From NCBI GenBank assembly GCA_039933015.1, contig JBDTOX010000093.1, positions 1 to 40,112 of the forward strand: a stretch of DNA of 40,112 bases, written 5' to 3'. The notes beneath the pieces are model-generated. The model did no database searches. It had not been told where the DNA came from and saw only the letters and a program-made list of their open reading frames with translations. This DNA is from JBDTOX01 sp039933015 (lineage in GTDB: Bacteria; Pseudomonadota; Gammaproteobacteria; Burkholderiales; Methylophilaceae). Shown piece after piece: positions 1 to 7,354 of the stretch (within the stretch, counting starts at the first letter, position 1; every line of letters starts with the position of its first letter). A program made the translations under genes and the position numbers.

Positions 1-150
1 GGTCATGCTGCGCGCCATGCCCTACCCAATGGCCAGGTGCTCTATGATAGTTATCATTGCAGTCGTTACAATACCAATACTAGACGCCTGACCGAGGCTA
101 TGTTTCATGGCGTTTTCGAGAAAATAAGCGACGAGTTAAGGAGAGATTAA
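1..150 (+). CDS. Uracil-DNA glycosylase, family 5 (UDGb-like), C-terminal end only
   Basis: Frame 1 is open from the window edge to a TAA at 148-150 and gives 49 residues. They contain SYHCSRYNTNT followed by RRLT, close to the H/C-x-SxxNxxTxRLT signature near the C-terminus of family-5 uracil-DNA glycosylases, which remove uracil (and hypoxanthine) from DNA. The rest of the gene lies upstream of the window. The next gene starts directly after its stop codon with a strong ribosome site (AAGGAG) lying inside this reading frame, so the two are probably cotranscribed. The family assignment rests on this one motif. It would make a DNA-repair neighbour for uvrC. Confidence 0.65.
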   Translation, partial: GHAARHALPNGQVLYDSYHCSRYNTNTRRLTEAMFHGVFEKISDELRRD

Positions 151-336
151 ATGCCATACGTGAATGTCAAACTGGCAGGTTCGCTCACACGCGAACAAAA
201 AGTAAAAATTGCTGAGGAAATTACCGATACGCTGGAGCGCATCGCCCACAAGCCCAGATCCTATACCTATATCACTTTCGATGAAGTGCAAGAGGAAAAT
301 TGGGCGGTAGGTGGCGTATTGCTCGATAGTGACTAG
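151..336 (+). CDS. 4-oxalocrotonate tautomerase family protein
   Basis: A 61-residue protein that begins Met-Pro-Tyr-Val-Asn-Val. After Met removal, Pro1 would be the catalytic base of the tautomerase superfamily. The length and the closing pattern (E-x-N-W-x-V-G-G-V) match 4-oxalocrotonate tautomerase (4-OT/XylH/DmpI), which isomerises 2-hydroxymuconate-type enols. A strong Shine-Dalgarno, AAGGAG, sits 8 bases ahead of the ATG. There is no aromatic-degradation operon around it, so it is probably one of the many orphan 4-OT paralogues and its substrate is unknown. It follows the glycosylase without a gap and is 9 bases from uvrC, which suggests one transcript. Confidence 0.85.
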   Translation: MPYVNVKLAGSLTREQKVKIAEEITDTLERIAHKPRSYTYITFDEVQEENWAVGGVLLDSD

Positions 337-345
337 GCTGCGTGC

Positions 346-2145
346 ATGTTCGACCATAAATCTTTTCTGAAAGCCTTACCCGGCCTGCCCGGCGTTTACC
401 GCATGATCAACGCGCAGGACGAGGTGATTTATGTCGGCAAGGCGAAAGACCTCAAAAAGCGCGTTTCATCGTACTTTCTGAAAACCTTGCCGTCGCCGCG
501 CACGCGCATGATGGTTGCCAATATAGAGAAGATCGAGACCACGGTGACGCGCTCCGAGGCCGAAGCGCTGCTGCTGGAGAACAACCTCATCAAGAGCTTC
601 ATGCCGCGCTACAACGTGCTGTTCCGCGACGACAAGTCCTATCCCTACATCGCACTCACGGGTGATGAGTTTCCGCGCCTGGCTTTTCATCGCGGGGTGC
701 AGCGTAAGGGCAATAGCTATTTCGGGCCTTTCCCTAATGCCGTTGCCGTGCGCGAGAGCATACAGTTGCTGCAAAAAGTGTTTCGCTTGCGCACCTGTGA
801 AAACACGGTGTTTGCTAACCGTTCACGTCCTTGCCTGTTGTACCAGATCGAGCGCTGTACCGCGCCTTGTGTAGGCCATATTTCACAAGTCGATTACCAG
901 CACGACGTAGCACATGCTTCCATGTTTCTGCAGGGCCGTGAGCAGCAGGTAATGGACGAACTCAGCCAGAAAATGACAGAAGCCGCCGAGAGCCAATCAT
1001 ACGAATTGGCGGCGGTGTATCGTGACCGCATACAAAGCTTGCGCCAGGTGCAGGCGCGGCAGTTTGTCAGCGATTTCAATGTCAGTGATGCCGATGTGAT
1101 TGCCTGCGCCGAACTGCAAGGGCAGCATTGTGTAAACCTGGTCATGATACGAGGCGGACGCCATCTCGGTGATAAGAGTTTTTTCCCGAAAAATGCCGAT
1201 GGTTACGAAATCGCCACTACGCTGGAAGCTTTCCTGGAACAGCATTACGTTTCCCAAGCCATGCCGCCGTTGATTATAGTCGGCCTGCCCATCGAAACTG
1301 CGGCATTGGAAGAGCTGTTTAGCGAACAGGCCGGCCGACGCGTCCGCATCAATACCAACCCTATCGGTGACAAGCGGGTCTGGCTGAAAATGGCAGAAAC
1401 CAATGCCGAACTCGCATTGCAGCAACGCTCTGCCCAGCAGGCTAATCAGCAAGGGCGTTTGCTGGCGTTGCGTGAGGCACTGGATTTAAGCGATAGCACC
1501 GAGCGCATTGAATGTTTCGATATCAGCCACACCATGGGCGAAGCGACTGTGGCTTCCTGTGTAGTGTTTGATAGGGGAGACATGCAGAACTCCGAATATC
1601 GCCGCTACAACATCACTGGCATCACGCCGGGCGATGATTACGCCGCCATGCGCGATGTGCTGACGCGGCGCTACAAGAAAGTGGCGGCGGGTGAGGGCAA
1701 AGTGCCGGATTTAATATTTATCGATGGCGGCAAGGGCCAGTTGGGCATCGCTGTTGAGGTGATGCGGGAAGTCGGCTTACCTGATATTCTCTTGGTCGGT
1801 ATCGCCAAGGGCGAGGAGCGCAAGCCCGGGCTGGAACAGATGTTCTTCCCGGATCGTGAAACGCCTGTAAGCCTGAAGAAAGATAACCCCGGCTTGCATT
1901 TGCTACAGCAGATCCGTGATGAAGCGCATCGTTTTGCCATTACCGGGCACCGCGCCCGGCGCGGTAAAGCGCGCATGCACTCGTCACTGGAAGATATCGG
2001 CGGTATTGGCGCCAAACGCCGTCAAAAGTTGCTTACGCAATTTGGCGGACTGGAGGGGGTTAAAAACGCCAGTATCGATCAGCTCGCGCAGGTAGAAGGT
2101 ATAAGCCAGATGCTGGCCGAAAAAATTTATCAGGAGCTACACTGA
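346..2145 (+). CDS. uvrC: Excinuclease ABC subunit C (UvrC)
   Basis: 599 residues, the normal UvrC length. It makes both incisions around bulky lesions after UvrA/UvrB recognition. The N-terminal GIY-YIG nuclease is visible at about residues 14-90 (GVYRM, then VIYVGKAKDLKKR). A UVR/UvrB-binding segment follows near 200-235, then the RNase H-like second nuclease domain, where ECFDISH (about 386-392) and IDGGKGQL (about 457-464) carry acidic catalytic residues. A helix-hairpin-helix pair lies at the C-terminus (LEDIGGIGAKRRQKLL and the following LAQVEGIS). Nothing appears missing. pgsA follows after about 100 bases, an order common in proteobacteria (uvrC-pgsA-tRNA). Confidence 0.97.
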   Translation: MFDHKSFLKALPGLPGVYRMINAQDEVIYVGKAKDLKKRVSSYFLKTLPSPRTRMMVANIEKIETTVTRSEAEALLLENNLIKSFMPRYNVLFRDDKSYPYIALTGDEFPRLAFHRGVQRKGNSYFGPFPNAVAVRESIQLLQKVFRLRTCENTVFANRSRPCLLYQIERCTAPCVGHISQVDYQHDVAHASMFLQGREQQVMDELSQKMTEAAESQSYELAAVYRDRIQSLRQVQARQFVSDFNVSDADVIACAELQGQHCVNLVMIRGGRHLGDKSFFPKNADGYEIATTLEAFLEQHYVSQAMPPLIIVGLPIETAALEELFSEQAGRRVRINTNPIGDKRVWLKMAETNAELALQQRSAQQANQQGRLLALREALDLSDSTERIECFDISHTMGEATVASCVVFDRGDMQNSEYRRYNITGITPGDDYAAMRDVLTRRYKKVAAGEGKVPDLIFIDGGKGQLGIAVEVMREVGLPDILLVGIAKGEERKPGLEQMFFPDRETPVSLKKDNPGLHLLQQIRDEAHRFAITGHRARRGKARMHSSLEDIGGIGAKRRQKLLTQFGGLEGVKNASIDQLAQVEGISQMLAEKIYQELH

Positions 2146-2250
2146 TAAACTCAGTGAGCTTCACCAGGGGCTGCAAAATACTTTGCCCATGCGCAGGTTT
2201 TGCAGTGACTTTTATTTAGCTAATTATCCCAATTTGCAGGAGCCAAGTTA

Positions 2251-2817
2251 ATGCAGTGGAATGTGCCCAACAGTCTCACCATGCTGCGTATTTTTCTAAT
2301 TCCGGTATTCGTCGGAATTTTTTATGTGCCCACAGAGGTGATCCCTGCGCATTGGATGAATATATCAGCCACGCTGGTGTTTGCCCTGGCCGCCGTGACT
2401 GATTGGCTGGATGGCTATTTTGCACGTGCGCTCAATCAGACATCGGCCTTTGGCGCATTTCTGGATCCTGTGGCCGACAAGCTCATGGTGGCCGCTGCAC
2501 TCATTGTATTGGTCGAGTTTGAACGCGTAGGCGCACTGATTGCGCTGATTATCATAGGCCGCGAAATTGCCATCAGCGCTTTGCGTGAGTGGATGGCTGG
2601 CATGGGTGAAGGAGGCAGTGTTGCCGTGGCATTCCTGGGCAAAATTAAAACCGCCGCTCAGATGACTGCCATCCTTTTTCTGCTGTATTACGACAATATT
2701 GGTCAGGTTAATGTGAAATTAATTGGTGAAGTATTAATTACTATTGCTGCATTTTTAACATTATTGTCAATGGCTTACTATCTTAAGGCCGCCTGGCCGC
2801 GTATGAAGGCTAGATAA
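2251..2817 (+). CDS. pgsA: CDP-diacylglycerol--glycerol-3-phosphate 3-phosphatidyltransferase
   Basis: 188 residues. It makes phosphatidylglycerolphosphate, the committed step to phosphatidylglycerol and cardiolipin, in the inner membrane. The CDP-alcohol phosphotransferase signature D-x2-D-G-x2-A-R-x8-G-x3-D-x3-D is complete at about residues 51-77 (DWLDGYFAR, then GAFLDPVADK). Several hydrophobic helices surround it. The ATG has an AGGAG ribosome site 9 bases ahead. tRNA genes lie just downstream, the usual uvrC-pgsA-tRNA arrangement of proteobacteria. Confidence 0.95.
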   Translation: MQWNVPNSLTMLRIFLIPVFVGIFYVPTEVIPAHWMNISATLVFALAAVTDWLDGYFARALNQTSAFGAFLDPVADKLMVAAALIVLVEFERVGALIALIIIGREIAISALREWMAGMGEGGSVAVAFLGKIKTAAQMTAILFLLYYDNIGQVNVKLIGEVLITIAAFLTLLSMAYYLKAAWPRMKAR

Positions 2818-2875
2818 TAAGCTGCTATCAGCCTTGACAGCCGGCCGAAAATCGCTAAAATGCTGCCTTCTTTAC

Positions 2876-2951
2876 GCGGGAATAGCTCAGTTGGTAGAGC
2901 GCAACCTTGCCAAGGTTGAGGTCGCGAGTTCGAGACTCGTTTCCCGCTCCA
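2876..2951 (+). tRNA. tRNA-Gly (anticodon GCC)
   Basis: 76 bases including an encoded CCA. Acceptor GCGGGAA pairs with TTCCCGC, the anticodon stem CAACC/GGTTG encloses the loop TTGCCAA, and the T-arm reads GCGAG-TTCGAGA-CTCGT. The anticodon is GCC, which reads glycine codons GGC and GGT. It is followed at once by a strong intrinsic terminator. Confidence 0.97.
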
Positions 2952-2956
2952 AATCT

Positions 2957-2994
2957 AAAAAAGGGAAAGCAGAAGAAGTTGCTTTCCCTTTTTT
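2957..2994 (+). terminator. Intrinsic terminator after tRNA-Gly
   Basis: The arm AAAGGGAAAGCA pairs with TGCTTTCCCTTT around an 8-base loop and ends in a run of T. It is a nearly perfect 12-bp stem with a U-tract, so it should end the tRNA-Gly (and pgsA) transcript. Confidence 0.9.
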
Positions 2995-3029
2995 GCTAAG
3001 GCCCTTTTAGTCCATTTTTAAATGGGTAT

Positions 3030-3103
3030 GGCGCGATAGCAAAGCGGTTATGCCGCGGCCTGCAAAGCCGTTTAGGCCGGTTCGACTCCGGCTCGCGCCT
3101 CCA
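3030..3103 (+). tRNA. tRNA-Cys (anticodon GCA)
   Basis: 74 bases with encoded CCA. Acceptor GGCGCGA pairs with TCGCGCC, the anticodon loop CTGCAAA gives GCA, and the T-loop is TTCGACT. It lies downstream of the tRNA-Gly terminator, so it needs its own promoter in the short gap. The toxin-antitoxin/hipA patch begins about 190 bases later; I see no repeat of its 3' end that would mark an integration site. Confidence 0.96.
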
Positions 3104-3312
3104 ACACCATCCAGTAAATACAAAGCCTTCAGGCCAATTCCGTATTAATCCATTTCGGCAAAACTTGCCAAAAACCACCCCAAATAATTGGTAAAACCAC
3201 CCGTGGTTCAATAATCTTTGCCGTCCACGCGAGTTAAATTGGGTTTCCGGGTTTTACTGTAGGTGAGGCACTGTGATATTATGGTTTACCACAAATGCAG
3301 CAAGGTGCTGAC

Positions 3313-3546
3313 ATGACTACAACTACCTCCATCCGTATTGATCAAGCGCTCTACGATCAAGCTAAGGCTGATGCCGCGGCAGAGCATCGCACAATCTCTG
3401 GTCAGGTTGAATATTGGGCCAAAGTTGGCCGTGCTGCGCTGGATAATCCAGATTTGCCCGTAAGCTTCATCGCCGAGTCCTTGGCTTCGATGGCGGAGCG
3501 GCGCGAGCACTTAACCCCTTTTGTGCCGCGTAGCCGCACAGCGTGA
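3313..3546 (+). CDS. ParD-like type II antitoxin
   Basis: 77 residues from the ATG at 3313, which I prefer over the ATG at 3295: an AAGG lies 7 bases ahead and the protein then begins MTTTTSIRIDQ, a typical ribbon-helix-helix start. The sequence DQALYDQAKADAAAEHRTISGQ resembles the ParD_like antitoxin family, which binds its own promoter as a dimer and neutralises the toxin with its C-terminal tail (SMAERREHLTPF). The stop codon overlaps the GTG start of the next gene (GTGA), the usual translational coupling of an antitoxin-first module. A TATTAT-like -10 lies near 3276. The partner family is consistent with RelE/ParE. Confidence 0.8.
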   Translation: MTTTTSIRIDQALYDQAKADAAAEHRTISGQVEYWAKVGRAALDNPDLPVSFIAESLASMAERREHLTPFVPRSRTA

Positions 3547-3824
3547 GCTACGGGGTCAGGCAATCGCGTCGTTTCGCTAGGCAGTACAAAAAGCTCCACG
3601 ACAATGTTGCAGTTGATGTTGATTATGCGGTTGAGAAGGTGGCCGCCCAGCCTTCGATTGGTGAAAGAAAAAAGGGTGATCTGGCTCAATTGATAGTTTA
3701 TAAATTTCACAGCCAAGGGCAGTTATATCTACTCGGATATAGCGTGGATGACGAGATCAGGTTGGTATACCTTGAAGCTGTTGGGCCGCATGAGAATTTT
3801 TACCGCGACCTTAAGCGCAACTGA
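3543..3824 (+). CDS. RelE/ParE-family type II toxin
   Basis: 93 residues starting at GTG 3543, overlapping the antitoxin stop. Features of the RelE/ParE fold are present: basic N-terminal helices (RQSRRFARQYKKL), the strand pattern LIVYKFHSQGQLYLLGYSV, the acidic DDEIRLVYLEAVG and the C-terminal FYRDLKR. Members are either mRNA interferases or gyrase poisons, and the sequence does not decide which. Both proteins look intact, so the module is probably active. It sits against a broken hipA, as often seen in toxin-antitoxin hot spots. Confidence 0.8.
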   Translation: MSYGVRQSRRFARQYKKLHDNVAVDVDYAVEKVAAQPSIGERKKGDLAQLIVYKFHSQGQLYLLGYSVDDEIRLVYLEAVGPHENFYRDLKRN

Positions 3825-3866
3825 TAGGGTCTCCCACAGTAAAATCCGGATTCCCGTTAAATTTAG

Positions 3867-4762
3867 ATTGAACCTCTGTCGCAAGACATGGAGGAGCTGT
3901 TCGACGCTGGCCCTAGCGCAGGCGGTGCGCGTCCTAAAGCTACCGTGAGGAATGAAGTTGGTATGCTATGGCTGGCCAAGTTCCCGAGTAAAGGTGATGG
4001 CTACGACAGCGCCATGGCGGAATTCTACACATTAACTCTAGCCAAACTTTGTGGCATGTCTGTGCCGGGGATTCATGTCTTGAATTTGGGAGAAAAGTCG
4101 GTCCTGATGATTCAGCGATTTTATCGCTACTGCGGCGACGCAACAAGCGTTCCTTGGACACAGGAGTTGCATCAAACTATGCCTGACAGAGGTAGTAGTG
4201 AAAAGCGGCTACCCTTTGTCAGCGGCTTAACTTTGATTGGCGCAAGCGAGATGGATACGACGGCCAGGAGTTATTTAAAACTGGGGCAGGCGGTGCGGCG
4301 CCATGCCAATGTTCATTTCATACGCCAGAACAACCGTGAGCTATTCATGCGCATGGTGTTCAATATTTTTGTCAGTAACAATGACGACCATCTGCGCAAC
4401 CATGGATTCGTGCACGATTCGCGGCTAGGTGGCTGGCGTCTTAGCCCACTGTACGACGTAGTGCCGCGCCTGGAGTTGCCTTCGAGCGTTATCTCCAACT
4501 GGATGTTGGACTAGAGGGGAAGCTAGCCACATTAGACAACGCACTATCCGCCTGTGAGGCTTTCACGCTTGAGCATCAGGAGGCCGTGCATATCGTACGC
4601 GAAATATGGGGTGAGATTCGTCAGTGGCGCAATCACTTTGAGACTTTCGGCGCGAATGGCAAGCTCATTGACCAGCTAGAAATCGCTTTTCGTGACCTGG
4701 ATGACATCTGCAGCACTTCACCCCGTTCCGAAATTCGTAGAACGCTAACGCCAAACAGCTAA
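3867..4762 (+). pseudogene. hipA-like serine/threonine kinase toxin, truncated and frameshifted
   Basis: The reading frame picks up HipA sequence directly after an in-frame TAG at 3864: PSAGGARPKATV, then WLAKFPS (nucleotide/substrate loop), NNDDHLRNHGF (catalytic Asp motif) and LSPLYDVVP (metal-binding Asp). The first 120-150 residues of a normal 400-440 residue HipA are missing. Near 4468-4470 the frame breaks: adding one C there restores RPGVAFERYLQLDVGLEGKL and an open frame to the TAA at 4760-4762. No hipB lies nearby. The kinase motifs survive but the N-subdomain and C-terminal helices are lost or out of frame, so a working toxin is unlikely. A shorter ORF from the ATG at 3888 would stop at 4514. 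Confidence 0.8.
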
Positions 4763-4771
4763 TCAACTCAT

Positions 4772-4801
4772 GCCACCTTTCTTATAGAGAGGTGGCTTTT
4801 T
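4772..4801 (+). terminator. Terminator after the hipA remnant
   Basis: GCCACCT and AGGTGGC form a 7-bp stem around an 11-base loop, followed by TTTTTAT. It ends the hipA remnant's transcript, and its position shows where the ancestral hipA ended. Confidence 0.8.
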
Positions 4802-4919
4802 ATATGCGGCAAAAGGGGGGTAATGAGGTTTAAGAGCATGGCGATATATCAGAAAAATCTAATGGCCAGTTGACAGATGAAGGATACGGATAGATCAAAT
4901 CCAATCCCATCTAAAATAG

Positions 4920-5462
4920 TTAATTGCGGCTGGGATATTTTCCCAGCTTCCGCTGCAGGGTCCGGCGATGCATGTTGAGCGCGCGCGCGGTTGCAGAAAC
5001 ATTACCTTCATTTTCCGCCAGTACCCGCTGGATATGCTCCCACTCCAAGCGCTGGACAGAAAGCGGCGAGGCGGAGAGCGGTGCGCTTTCATCGCCCTCA
5101 TCCTTGTGCAAGGCTGCGACGATTTCGTCGGCGTCGGCAGGCTTGGCCAGGTAGTGCGTTGCACCGAGCTTGACCGCCTCGACCGCCGTCGCAATGCTTG
5201 CGTAACCAGTTAGTACCACGATGCGCGTGGCTGCATCCAGCTCCTTCAACCGCTTGACTAGCACCAGCCCGGACGGACCGGGCATTTTCAGGTCGACGAC
5301 GGCAAACTCCGGCGAATTGACTTCGGCCAGTGCCAGTGCCTGGCTGGCGTCCCTGGCCGTCGTAATTTCAAATCCCCGCTTTTGCAACGCGCGGGTCAGT
5401 ACCTCGCGAAACGTGTCATCATCGTCCACCAGCAATAAAGAAGGTTTATCCAAGTCTGCCAT
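4920..5462 (-). CDS. regA: RegA/PrrA/ActR-type redox response regulator
   Basis: 180 residues. Receiver domain at about 8-125 with the acidic pocket DDDD, phospho-acceptor Asp in VVDLKMPGPSG, Thr in VVLTGYAS and Lys in YLAKPAD. The C-terminus (HIQRVLAENEGN, then ATARALNMHRRTLQRKL) is the conserved Fis-like helix-turn-helix of RegA. That helix binds GCGNC-N5-GNCGC sites and controls respiration, nitrogen and carbon genes according to redox state. It lies 9 bases after the kinase gene on the same strand, so regB-regA is one operon. An operator of exactly this type lies in front of regB at 6836-6852, which implies autoregulation. Confidence 0.93.
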   Translation of the reverse strand: MADLDKPSLLLVDDDDTFREVLTRALQKRGFEITTARDASQALALAEVNSPEFAVVDLKMPGPSGLVLVKRLKELDAATRIVVLTGYASIATAVEAVKLGATHYLAKPADADEIVAALHKDEGDESAPLSASPLSVQRLEWEHIQRVLAENEGNVSATARALNMHRRTLQRKLGKYPSRN

Positions 5463-5471
5463 GTTTTACTT

Positions 5472-6800
5472 TCACGCCATTAATGCCTTGAGCGGCAAAT
5501 GCACTCTGGTGACGACCCCGCCCTGTGGATGATTGGCGAGATCCAATGTGCCACCGAAGCGTTCCAGAATGATGCGCGCCAGATACAGCCCCAGCCCCAA
5601 ACCGCTATCATCCTTGGTGGTATAGAAAGGCGTACCGATGTTGTCGGCAACTTCCAGGCTCAAGCCGGTCCCATGGTCGCGGATAGTCAGATCAAATTCG
5701 GTACTCACCCAACTGCCGGAGAGTTCGACAGCGTGGGGAGATGCATCGGCAGCGTTATCCAGCAGGTTAACCAACGCCTGCCCCAAGGTGCGGTCGGCCG
5801 CAATCACCGGTGCAGGCTGATCCCCTTGCAATACGCAATCGAATTGTGTCGCAGGGTGAGTATCCTGCCAGCACGCGATGATATTTTGCAGAAAATCGTC
5901 CAGCGCCTGTCTCTGCACGCCTTCCGCTCGCCGCTGTCCAGCCGAGGCAGTGATCGAGGTTAGAATGTCTTTGCAGCGACCGATCTGTGTACGCAGAAGC
6001 GTCAGTGACTCGGTCAGTTGTGGTTGGTCGGCATAGTCTGCCGCCATCTCCCCAGCGACCACAGCCATGGTCGCCAGCGGCGTACCAAGCTCATGAGCTG
6101 CCGCTGTTGCCAATGTCCCTAGCGCGAGCATGCGCTCACTTTCAAGCGCTTTTTCGCGGGTTTCCGCAATCAGGCTGTCGTATTCACGCAGGCTGCGGCC
6201 GATACGCTCGACAAAAAAAGCGATGACGATGGCACTCACAACAAACCCAGCCCACATTCCCAGCAAGTGCACGCTGAAACCGCTTTGATGGTGCATGTGC
6301 ATCATGTGCATATCTGCGGCACTCATGCCCTTCATATCCATACCGGACATATCCATGGGCATCGTCGGCATCGGCTGGAACCAGAACATCAGTGCGGTAT
6401 AGCAGCTCACCGCCAGCCCTGCCACCAGCCAGGTCAGCCGCCAGGGGAGCGACACTGCGGCCACAGTCAGCGGTAGCAAGTACATCCAGACGAAAGGATT
6501 GGTGTAGCCGCCAGTGGCATAAAACAGTCCGGTCAGGATAGTCATGTCCAGCAGCAGTTGCGTGAGCATCACCATATGCCCGGCCGGATTCGGGCGATTG
6601 AGCCGCCACCAGGTAAAGGCATTGAGTGCCAGCATAAGCATCACGGTACCGGCAATGGTGACCGGATTGAGCGCGATGTCGTAAAAAAACATGGCGACCC
6701 ATGAAGCCGCCCCGATGGCGATGGTCATGACCATACGCAGCCAGAACAAGCGTCGCAGGTTAGTGAGTGGTGCGGTGTAGTTGGGAGCCAGTGAATTCAT
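5472..6800 (-). CDS. regB: RegB/PrrB-type membrane sensor histidine kinase with Met/His-rich loop
   Basis: 442 residues from the ATG at 6800; another ATG lies at 6809 and the open frame reaches 6935, but a GGGGTAG ribosome site favours these two. Six predicted membrane helices carry the RegB quinone motif GGYTNPF (about 97-103). The kinase has AAAHELGTPLATM with phospho-His 236, GRCKDIL with the redox-active Cys (276), and C-terminal ATP-binding motifs (LLDNAADAS, DHGTGLS, GLGLGLYLA). Unusual: between two helices, residues 143-171 hold 11 Met and 4 His in 29 positions, then HLLGMW. That is the composition of periplasmic Cu(I)-binding segments. Cotranscribed with regA. Confidence 0.92.
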   Translation of the reverse strand: MNSLAPNYTAPLTNLRRLFWLRMVMTIAIGAASWVAMFFYDIALNPVTIAGTVMLMLALNAFTWWRLNRPNPAGHMVMLTQLLLDMTILTGLFYATGGYTNPFVWMYLLPLTVAAVSLPWRLTWLVAGLAVSCYTALMFWFQPMPTMPMDMSGMDMKGMSAADMHMMHMHHQSGFSVHLLGMWAGFVVSAIVIAFFVERIGRSLREYDSLIAETREKALESERMLALGTLATAAAHELGTPLATMAVVAGEMAADYADQPQLTESLTLLRTQIGRCKDILTSITASAGQRRAEGVQRQALDDFLQNIIACWQDTHPATQFDCVLQGDQPAPVIAADRTLGQALVNLLDNAADASPHAVELSGSWVSTEFDLTIRDHGTGLSLEVADNIGTPFYTTKDDSGLGLGLYLARIILERFGGTLDLANHPQGGVVTRVHLPLKALMA

Positions 6801-6835
6801 CAGGTGCATTCTACCCCAGCTCACTCCTGCCTGAA

Positions 6836-6852
6836 TGCGGCACTTTGCCGCA
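6836..6852. promoter_or_regulatory. RegA-type operator upstream of regB
   Basis: Perfect palindrome TGCGGC-ACTTT-GCCGCA. It fits the published RegA/PrrA consensus GCGNC-N5-GNCGC, with each arm extended by one base. It lies 36 bases from the regB ATG at 6800. A matching copy with the same spacing lies before the TonB receptor gene at 9644-9660, and both are followed on the plus strand after four bases by AATYATGATT. Autoregulation of regBA is the simplest reading. Confidence 0.75.
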
Positions 6853-7003
6853 CCGTAATCATGATTTGCGATACTAGCTTTTGAGAAATTTCCAACAAAA
6901 ATTAAAAAAAGCAAAACTAAGACAATTTGAGACATACCATTTTTAGGTACTGAGCCCTAAAATATGAATGTACTAAAAACATTTTGTGAACCGGAAAGTC
7001 TTG

Positions 7004-7341
7004 ATGAATTTATGCCATATAGCCGCTGTACTCGCAGCCTTCATCTCCACCCCTTGGATATCAGCTTGGCCTGGATGTTGGCGCCAATTACATGACGACG
7101 CCGGACTTGAAACCTGATGCTGCAAATCAACACCCAGCATAAGGGCCGCGATAGCGGCGCCAACGCCTAAACTGCCGACCCTGGAGGCACGCATGTCTAC
7201 ATGAGCACCGGCGTCAGTTACCGCGTGACACGCGACACCCAGATTTACGGATTTCTGCAGCAATCTATCCACCGGCATGTATGCGGCACCCAGTTCACGG
7301 CCGATTGGGCCGGGGCGCTGGGTATCTGCATGCGGTTCTAA
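7004..7341 (+). pseudogene. Remnant of an outer-membrane beta-barrel protein gene
   Basis: Three coding scraps lie in order on the plus strand in three frames. An ATG at 7004 with GGAAAG ahead gives a signal-peptide-like MNLCHIAAVLAAFISTP. From 7053 another frame reads LGYQLGLDVGANYMTTPDL. From about 7188 a third reads VYMSTGVSYRVTRDTQIYGF and ends in ICMRF with a TAA at 7339-7341; a terminal Phe in that setting is the usual last beta-strand of an outer-membrane barrel. Stops and frameshifts separate the pieces and the total is far too short for a barrel. I cannot name the family. It lies between regB and the TonB receptor, running towards the receptor's 3' end. Confidence 0.55.
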
Positions 7342-7354
7342 AGCCCTGCCGACA

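Noticed and set aside
2996..3211. Minus-strand ORF across tRNA-Cys
   Set aside because: It is antisense to the tRNA and its flanks; tRNA genes commonly give such false frames.
3030..3294. tRNA-Cys as attachment site of a genomic island
   Set aside because: No direct repeat of the tRNA 3' end and no integrase gene was found downstream.
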